This document shows, one piece after another, positions 35,466 through 40,338 of a DNA stretch of 40,338 nt. Made by a program: the position numbers and the translations under genes. Source of the DNA: an uncultured Bacilli bacterium. GTDB taxonomy: Bacteria > Bacillota_I > Bacilli_A > RF39 > UBA660. Where the stretch lies: the NCBI GenBank assembly GCA_947625635.1, contig CANQPA010000008.1, positions 1 through 40,338 on the forward strand, written 5' to 3'. Below the pieces are notes generated by a model. That model searched no databases. It worked only from the letters and a program-made list of their open reading frames with translations, and was not told the origin of the DNA. Position 1 is the first letter of the stretch. Each line of letters begins with the position of its first letter.

Positions 35466-35987
35466 TTATCCTCCTATCTCTTTAAAAATTTTTTTCAGTT
35501 CTTTTTGTTCTTCTTTTGGAATTTTATTTTCTAGTTGTTTTTTAAATGCTAAATATTTTCTATCAAACTCATCATCTGGTAAATCAAATAATTTTTGTCT
35601 GTTTAATTTTTGATGGAAATATTTTTTAGACATCATACATAAATAACTAACACTAGAACATCTGCTATTATGTTTATCAATTTCTTCTAAAGGCAATTCA
35701 ACACCACAACGTGGACAATTAACTATTATTCCACCTGTTGTTTTCTTTTGCTCTGTTGTTTGTAGATATTTTACTAAGTAATGAATGTCTGGAATCTTTC
35801 CATAGTTATTACCATTGTTAAAGTATTCATCTAGTTTATGATCTACATCTTCGTAGTCATATACTTTCAAAACTTTATGCCATTCTCCGATAAACTCTTT
35901 TTCTTCTTGCTTACCATTTCCTGATTGAAAGAAAGGTCTAAAGATTTTTATTTTCTTAACTATCTTTTTTGTTTCTGCTGCTGTCAT
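35466..35987 (-). CDS. Replication-associated protein with zinc finger (helicase loader/inhibitor-like)
   Basis: MTAAETKKIVKKIKIFRPFFQ... CPRCGVELPLEEIDKHNSRC. Confidence 0.5.
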   Translation of the reverse strand: MTAAETKKIVKKIKIFRPFFQSGNGKQEEKEFIGEWHKVLKVYDYEDVDHKLDEYFNNGNNYGKIPDIHYLVKYLQTTEQKKTTGGIIVNCPRCGVELPLEEIDKHNSRCSSVSYLCMMSKKYFHQKLNRQKLFDLPDDEFDRKYLAFKKQLENKIPKEEQKELKKIFKEIGG

Positions 35988-36721
35988 TAAATTTTCCCTC
36001 TTTCTATCATTTCTTCTATCTCTTTATTAAACTTATCTTCCTCCGCTTTTTGTTCTTCTTCTGTAAGTTCTAATTCTCCACTTGTAAATTCATCTTCCCA
36101 TAGTTGTTTGTTCAACCATGTACTTGGTAAAGGAATATATTGTCCATTGTCTTTTTGCCATTGCTTACTACGTTTAAATTTTTCTAAACTAGATAAAATT
36201 TTATCCATAAGTTGTTCATTTGGTTTATTTTTTAAAAACCATTTCTCTGTATCTTTCTTATGCTGTTTTTTAGGATATGCTTTCCAAAAAGTTTCAAAAT
36301 GAACATATATATTATTTTTTTTATTTAATTCTTCTTTTTTCTTCTTTTTTATTATTTCTATTGTTGTTACTCGTTTGTTACTCGTTTGTTGTTCGTTTGT
36401 TGCATTTTTATCTTGGTATTTAGAATAGTTAGTAATAGTAATGGTTGTATGTGTGTTACTCGTTTGTTTAAAAATCTCTCCTGTTCTCTCAAGTTTTTTA
36501 AGTGCTGTTCGTACTTGTTGAATTGTTAATCCAGTATCTTTTGATAAGTGTTTTATACTTGTAATAAAACTACCTCTTTTAACTATTTCGTCTCCAAACT
36601 CTCCATCTTCCCAATTTGCTTTTAATAAACAATATATAAAAAGTTTAAATACCGAAGAATCCTTATACCATCTCCATTTTAAAATGTTTCTATCTAATGT
36701 TATAAATCCATTATTGTTCAT
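35987..36721 (-). CDS. Phage replication initiator (winged-helix/DnaD-like)
   Basis: ITLDRNILKWRWYKDSSVFKLFIYCLLKANWEDGEFGDEIVKRGSFITSIKHLSKDTGLTIQQVRTALKKLERTGEI. Confidence 0.75.
   Translation of the reverse strand: MNNNGFITLDRNILKWRWYKDSSVFKLFIYCLLKANWEDGEFGDEIVKRGSFITSIKHLSKDTGLTIQQVRTALKKLERTGEIFKQTSNTHTTITITNYSKYQDKNATNEQQTSNKRVTTIEIIKKKKKEELNKKNNIYVHFETFWKAYPKKQHKKDTEKWFLKNKPNEQLMDKILSSLEKFKRSKQWQKDNGQYIPLPSTWLNKQLWEDEFTSGELELTEEEQKAEEDKFNKEIEEMIERGKI
36366..36467. repeat. Iteron-like repeats (putative origin) inside the initiator gene
   Basis: GTTACTCGTTTGT at 36366 and 36377, GTTGTTCGTTTGT at 36388 (11-bp period), GTTACTCGTTTGT again at 36455. Confidence 0.65.
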
Positions 36722-36730
36722 TTACTCCTC

Positions 36731-36883
36731 CTACTTTGGCTTTTTTGGTGTTCTCCATTTTGTACTGTTTTCTAGTTTATATTTCACATTTACGTTGTTT
36801 TGATGAGCATAAAGATAAAGTAAATAATCTAACATTTCTTCTTCTTTTTCAGCAAATGCTTTTTTTACTTCTTCTTTGTTCAC
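36731..36883 (-). CDS. 50-aa protein (GTG start, below ORF-track cutoff)
   Basis: VNKEEVKKAFAEKEEEMLDYLLYLYAHQNNVNVKYKLENSTKWRTPKKPK*; GAGGTG upstream. Confidence 0.5.
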   Translation of the reverse strand: MNKEEVKKAFAEKEEEMLDYLLYLYAHQNNVNVKYKLENSTKWRTPKKPK

Positions 36884-36915
36884 TTAATCACCTCTGTTAA
36901 ATCCTATGTAGAATC

Positions 36916-36944
36916 TTGTTTTAGTTGACCGCTTATGTTATAAT
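36916..36944 (+). promoter_or_regulatory. Promoter of candidate small RNA
   Basis: TTGTTT-N17-TATAAT. Confidence 0.55.
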
Positions 36945-36948
36945 AAAA

Positions 36949-37015
36949 GTGCCTTTTTAAATAAGGTACTGTATTGAAGTTAAGTGTTATGTCTCGGTGC
37001 TTAACTTCTTTTTTT
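36949..37015 (+). ncRNA. Candidate ~67-nt small RNA, two hairpins ending in intrinsic terminator
   Basis: GTGCCTT-TTTAAAT-AAGGTAC, then GAAGTTAAG-N15-CTTAACTTC-TTTTTTT. Confidence 0.55.
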
Positions 37016-37036
37016 GTGTTTTCATATCTACTCTCC

Positions 37037-37065
37037 TTGACTTTTTATACCTCCATTATTAGACT
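37037..37065 (+). promoter_or_regulatory. Promoter of the Sm-like gene
   Basis: TTGACT-N17-TAGACT. Confidence 0.45.
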
Positions 37066-37088
37066 ATCTTCTAAAGGAGGTACATATA

Positions 37089-37280
37089 TTGAATTCAAAA
37101 TTAAAAGATTATATCAATACTGATGTAGACGTTATAACTACTTCTCAAAATGTTTCCGGCACTTTAGTAGAAGTAAATAACGATTGTATAGTATTAGATA
37201 TCAAATCAAATATTCTTGTAATAAACACTGATAAAATTGTTTATTTTAATACAAGAAAAACTATTAAGACTGGATGCTAG
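37089..37280 (+). CDS. Small Sm/LSm-like (DUF2642/YuzF-like) protein
   Basis: DYINTDVDVITTSQNVSGTLVEVNNDCIVLDIKSNILVINTDKIVYFNTR; TTG start, AAAGGAGG SD. Confidence 0.5.
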   Translation: MNSKLKDYINTDVDVITTSQNVSGTLVEVNNDCIVLDIKSNILVINTDKIVYFNTRKTIKTGC

Positions 37281-37298
37281 AATTATCTAGTCTTTTTT
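37266..37298 (+). terminator. Intrinsic terminator after the Sm-like gene
   Basis: AAGACTGGAT-GCTAGAATT-ATCTAGTCTT-TTTT, 10-bp stem with one wobble. Confidence 0.75.
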
Positions 37299-37414
37299 AA
37301 TATTGCTATTAATAGTTCTGTATCCATTTGATTTTGTGATATGCCATTTTTTTCTATACGTTCATATAGTCTCTTTATTACTAAATTTTTCAATTTTCTT
37401 TTTGTTATCCTCAT
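37283..37414 (-). CDS. 43-aa basic protein (below ORF-track cutoff)
   Basis: MRITKRKLKNLVIKRLYERIEKNGISQNQMDTELLIAILKKTR*; GAGGAG upstream. Confidence 0.45.
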   Translation of the reverse strand: MRITKRKLKNLVIKRLYERIEKNGISQNQMDTELLIAILKKTR

Positions 37415-37416
37415 AT

Positions 37417-37659
37417 CTACTCCTCTATTTCTTTGTGATTATACTCACGTATAACTTTAAAAAAAATAAGTTCATCTATTCCATAATATTTAAGCAACTT
37501 TCCAAATAAACTCAACTTCATATCTGTTGCGTCTTTTTCATATTTTGATAAAGTGTTAAAATGTACTCCTAAATCTTCACTGACTTTTTCTATGCTTACA
37601 CCTTTTTTTGTTCTTAATGACTTTAACTCTTTTGCTATTAATTTTGGATCTAAATACAT
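37417..37659 (-). CDS. Cro-like HTH regulator (XRE family)
   Basis: IAKELKSLRTKKGVSIEKVSEDLGVHFNTLSKYEKDATDM; start MYLDPK with AGGAGG upstream. Confidence 0.75.
   Translation of the reverse strand: MYLDPKLIAKELKSLRTKKGVSIEKVSEDLGVHFNTLSKYEKDATDMKLSLFGKLLKYYGIDELIFFKVIREYNHKEIEE
37435..37448. promoter_or_regulatory. Operator O1
   Basis: GTGATTATACTCAC. Confidence 0.6.
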
Positions 37660-37681
37660 TTTTTCCTCCTTTCTAACAATT

Positions 37682-37710
37682 ATTTTAACGTGATTATACT
37701 CACGTGTCAA
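37682..37710 (-). promoter_or_regulatory. Early (lytic) promoter with operator O2 in its spacer
   Basis: Minus strand TTGACA-N17-TAAAAT; GTGATTATACTCAC at 37690-37703 lies between the boxes. Confidence 0.75.
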
Positions 37711-37719
37711 CTGTAAAAT

Positions 37720-37733
37720 GTGATTTTTCTCAC
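37720..37733. promoter_or_regulatory. Operator O3
   Basis: GTGATTTTTCTCAC, 30 bp from O2. Confidence 0.6.
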
Positions 37734-37789
37734 TTTTTTTATTGAATTAACATAAATATATGATAAAATATATTTACGGAGGGAGAAAC

Positions 37790-38032
37790 ATGACTACTAA
37801 TTTCAGTAAAAATTTAAATTTTTTAAGAAAACAACAAGGTATTTCACAATTGCAACTTGCTAATATATTAGATGTGGATCGCTCCACTGTTTCAAGATGG
37901 GAAAATGGAAATATGGATGCTACCATTGGGTATGCTATAAAAATATCTAAAGTATTTAAAGTGCCAATTGATGACTTATTAACTAAAAATTTAGAAATAC
38001 AAAACAAAAATAGTAAAGATGTAAAAAAATAA
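37790..38032 (+). CDS. CI-like HTH repressor (XRE family)
   Basis: NLNFLRKQQGISQLQLANILDVDRSTVSRWENGNMDATIGYAIKISKVFKVPIDDLL; GGAGGGAG SD. Confidence 0.8.
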   Translation: MTTNFSKNLNFLRKQQGISQLQLANILDVDRSTVSRWENGNMDATIGYAIKISKVFKVPIDDLLTKNLEIQNKNSKDVKK

Positions 38033-38063
38033 GTAAAAATATAAAGAATAAAAAGGAGTAAAA

Positions 38064-38753
38064 ATGGACATTGAAAAAAAATGGGAATTATTTGTAAAAA
38101 ATTCTGCTTACGTATGTGCTAATGGTTGGTTAAGCAATATTTTGTGTGTTATTGGTATTATTACATTTTACTTTGGTAATTATGTTTTTACTTACATTGG
38201 TGCTTTTATTTCTACAATAGAATGTGTTATTCGAGTATTTACTGGAAGATTAAAAACTCTTTTTACTATTTATTTAGGAGCATTTATTGGTATTTTAATA
38301 GTAAAAAAGTTTTATCTCGGAGCATCTATTGGTATTTGTTATGAAGTTGTAATTTCTATGATATTAGGAAATATATCGTATTTGCTTTTAACTCATCAAA
38401 CACTAAAAAATAATAAAGATACAGAAATGAAACAAGCCAATTATGAAATACAACAAATGCAAGAACAGGCAAAACAAGATTTAAAAAGTGGCATTAGCAG
38501 AACTAAAGCCAAAGATATGTTGATAAATGGTATTATTACTCAAGAACAATATGATGATATTATTAAAAATATAGAAAATTTAGAAATGTTAGCATATTTT
38601 GATTGGGAAAATTTTCAAAAAGAAGAACCCAAAAATACAAATACTAACTTACCTAATCTTCCGTCATTGGAAGAATTAAAACAAGCACAACAAAATCCTA
38701 ATATAGAAGTAACAGAAATATCTATAAACAAAGAAATTCCCCCTAAAAAATAG
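38064..38753 (+). CDS. Multi-TM membrane protein with SHOCT-like C-terminus, lysogeny module
   Basis: Hydrophobic segments 20-130; KDMLINGIITQEQYDDIIKN; cotranscribed with repressor. Confidence 0.6.
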   Translation: MDIEKKWELFVKNSAYVCANGWLSNILCVIGIITFYFGNYVFTYIGAFISTIECVIRVFTGRLKTLFTIYLGAFIGILIVKKFYLGASIGICYEVVISMILGNISYLLLTHQTLKNNKDTEMKQANYEIQQMQEQAKQDLKSGISRTKAKDMLINGIITQEQYDDIIKNIENLEMLAYFDWENFQKEEPKNTNTNLPNLPSLEELKQAQQNPNIEVTEISINKEIPPKK

Positions 38754-38788
38754 GGAAAGCACATTTTACCACTTTTAGTTAAAAAAGT

Positions 38789-38822
38789 CAAAAAAAGAGA
38801 CCCTGTGCTGGAACACAGAGTC
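38789..38822 (-). terminator. Minus-strand intrinsic terminator
   Basis: Minus strand GACTCTGTG-TTCCAG-CACAGGGTC then TCTTTTTTTG. Confidence 0.6.
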
Positions 38823-38840
38823 AAAGTGGAAACACTACTT

Positions 38841-38856
38841 AGCGGTCAACTAAAAC
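38841..38856 (-). repeat. 16-bp box, inverted copy of 36918-36933
   Basis: AGCGGTCAACTAAAAC is the exact reverse complement of GTTTTAGTTGACCGCT. Confidence 0.8.
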
Positions 38857-38949
38857 TATAACAAAGATATAGGGTTTTCCTAACCAATGATATAGGAGTA
38901 TTTCCTTTATCATTATATCATAATTTTAATTAGAAAGAAAGTGATATAC

Positions 38950-40308
38950 ATGATGAAAAGTGTAAAGAAAATTATTAGAGTTGTTTTATATATACGTGTG
39001 TCTACCGAAGAACAAGTAAGGCATGGTTACTCAATAGAATCACAACTAAAACGACTGAAAGAATATTGTAAACTTCACGGTTATAAAATAGTGGCAATTT
39101 ATATAGATGCTGGTAAGTCGGCTCGTACTAAATTAAGTCAAAGAAAAGAACTTTTAAGATTACTTAATGATGCTCAAGAAGGAAAATTTGATCGTGTTGT
39201 ATTCTGGAAATTAGACAGATGGTTTAGAAATGTTTCTGATTATTATGCAATAAATAGTATCTTAGAAAAATGCAACGTAGATTGGGAATGTAGTGATGAA
39301 AAATTCAATACAACTACTTCTAATGGTAGATTATATTTAAATATCAAATTGTCAATCGGTCAAAATGAATCAGATGTTGATAGCGATAGAATTAAATTTA
39401 TCTTTAGTCAAATGATAAAAGATAAAAAAGCAATTTGGGGTACAAATAATTGCCCTCTGGGGTATAAAGTAGTAGGCTCTAAAAAGAATAAAAGAGTAAT
39501 AAAAGATAAACGTACTTCTGATATAGTAGAGTTTATATTTAAAACTTATGTAATTAATAATTCATATCGTAAAACCGCCTTTTTAGTACAAAATAAATTC
39601 GATTATATAATAACTTCTGATACTATTAAAAAAATGTTGAAAAACACTTTATATTATGGTGTTTATAGAGGTGTAGAAGGATATTGTGAGCCTTATATAA
39701 CTAAAGAGAAATTCGATTATATACAAAACTTATTACCTAAAAATAATAAACAAAATAAAAATCGCGATTATATATTTTCTGGTCTAATTGTATGTAAGCA
39801 TTGTGGTTGTAAAATGTCTGGTACTTTTACAAAAAATAAAAAGTGTTATAGATGTGGTAAATATAAAAATTATAGAACTTGTACTAACTCCAAAATAATT
39901 CCAGAAAGTAGATTGGAAGAATACTTATTAACAGAGTTTCCACACTTAAAAAGAGTGTCTATGCAAGAATCCGAGATAGAAGAAGGCATAGATTTTGATA
40001 AAAAACTAAAACAGTTAAATGTAAAACTAGATCGTTTGAATGAAATGTACTTAAATGATAGAATAAACAGAGAATCATACTATAAAAAGTATGATGAAAC
40101 TAAAGTTCAAATAAATGATTTAGAAAAACAAAAAAAGAAATCAAAAAAACCTAAAGAGATAATAAAATTAAATGTTAATTTTTATAAACTCTATAATAAA
40201 CTTGATGATGAGCACAAAAGAAGTTTTATTAATAAATATATTGATTATATTGAATATGATAGTGAAAAAGATTTATTCGACGAAAGAATAAATATTATTT
40301 TGAAATAG
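38950..40308 (+). CDS. Large serine integrase of the prophage
   Basis: RVVLYIRVSTEEQVRHGYSIESQLKRLKEYCKLHGY...FDRVVFWKLDRWFRN; zinc ribbon CKHCGCKMSG...CYRCGKYKNYRTCTNS; coiled coil. Confidence 0.95.
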   Translation: MMKSVKKIIRVVLYIRVSTEEQVRHGYSIESQLKRLKEYCKLHGYKIVAIYIDAGKSARTKLSQRKELLRLLNDAQEGKFDRVVFWKLDRWFRNVSDYYAINSILEKCNVDWECSDEKFNTTTSNGRLYLNIKLSIGQNESDVDSDRIKFIFSQMIKDKKAIWGTNNCPLGYKVVGSKKNKRVIKDKRTSDIVEFIFKTYVINNSYRKTAFLVQNKFDYIITSDTIKKMLKNTLYYGVYRGVEGYCEPYITKEKFDYIQNLLPKNNKQNKNRDYIFSGLIVCKHCGCKMSGTFTKNKKCYRCGKYKNYRTCTNSKIIPESRLEEYLLTEFPHLKRVSMQESEIEEGIDFDKKLKQLNVKLDRLNEMYLNDRINRESYYKKYDETKVQINDLEKQKKKSKKPKEIIKLNVNFYKLYNKLDDEHKRSFINKYIDYIEYDSEKDLFDERINIILK

Positions 40309-40338
40309 GTGTACTAACTATACAGTGCCAACTGGAGA
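40308..40338. other. Putative attR
   Basis: GGTGTACTAACTAT is the inverted partner of the left arm, followed by CCAACTGGAGA, which reads PTG(D/E) like the collagen repeats at the left. Confidence 0.55.

Noticed and set aside
36361-36467. CRISPR-like short repeats
   Set aside because: Repeats are 13 bp at 11-bp overlap without spacers and inside a coding gene; fits iterons
37660-37710. N-terminal MTREYNHVKIIVRKEEK extension of the Cro-like protein
   Set aside because: It is operator O2, the promoter -10 and the SD read as codons; true start is MYLDPK at 37659
1-40338. Reverse transcriptase or template repeat for the DGR within the window
   Set aside because: No ORF with YxDD-type RT motifs was seen and no second GC-rich AAC-type copy of the VR was found by eye
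1-40338. Stop-codon recoding
   Set aside because: All main genes are open under the standard bacterial code with TGG for Trp and normal stops, so no evidence of recoding

Overview
AT-rich, Firmicutes-like window that holds an essentially complete prophage of about 39 kb (roughly 1140 to 40330). Its gene layout suggests a short-tailed (podovirus-like) phage: portal, scaffold, MCP, adaptor, beta-propeller-like nozzle, internal/ejection proteins and a 2293-aa polyvalent protein, with no tape-measure or tail-tube gene recognised. Late, replication and early genes are on the minus strand. A lysogeny module (HTH repressor, membrane protein, large serine integrase) is on the plus strand at the right end. 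The prophage appears to be inserted in a host gene encoding collagen-like GPTG repeats. The C-terminus of a second large serine recombinase abuts the same gene on the left, so the repeat gene looks like a double integration target. Main second-look items: (1) a GC-rich, NNC-codon-rich C-terminal segment of a C-type-lectin/DUF6273-like protein at 25497-25606, which looks like the variable region of a diversity-generating retroelement with no RT in the window; (2) the integration into collagen repeats; (3) an Acb2/Tad1-like anti-defence candidate inside the lysis cassette; (4) a promoter-to-terminator small RNA next to a tiny Sm-like protein gene, with its 16-bp box repeated inverted at the other side of the immunity region; (5) a four-to-six hairpin leader RNA ending in a terminator ahead of a tRNA and the late operon; (6) 11-bp-phased iterons inside the replication initiator gene; (7) three GTGA-N6-TCAC operators at the switch; (8) a polyvalent protein with HETTH and ART-like motifs. 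All family calls come from reading the translated sequence; no database search was run.
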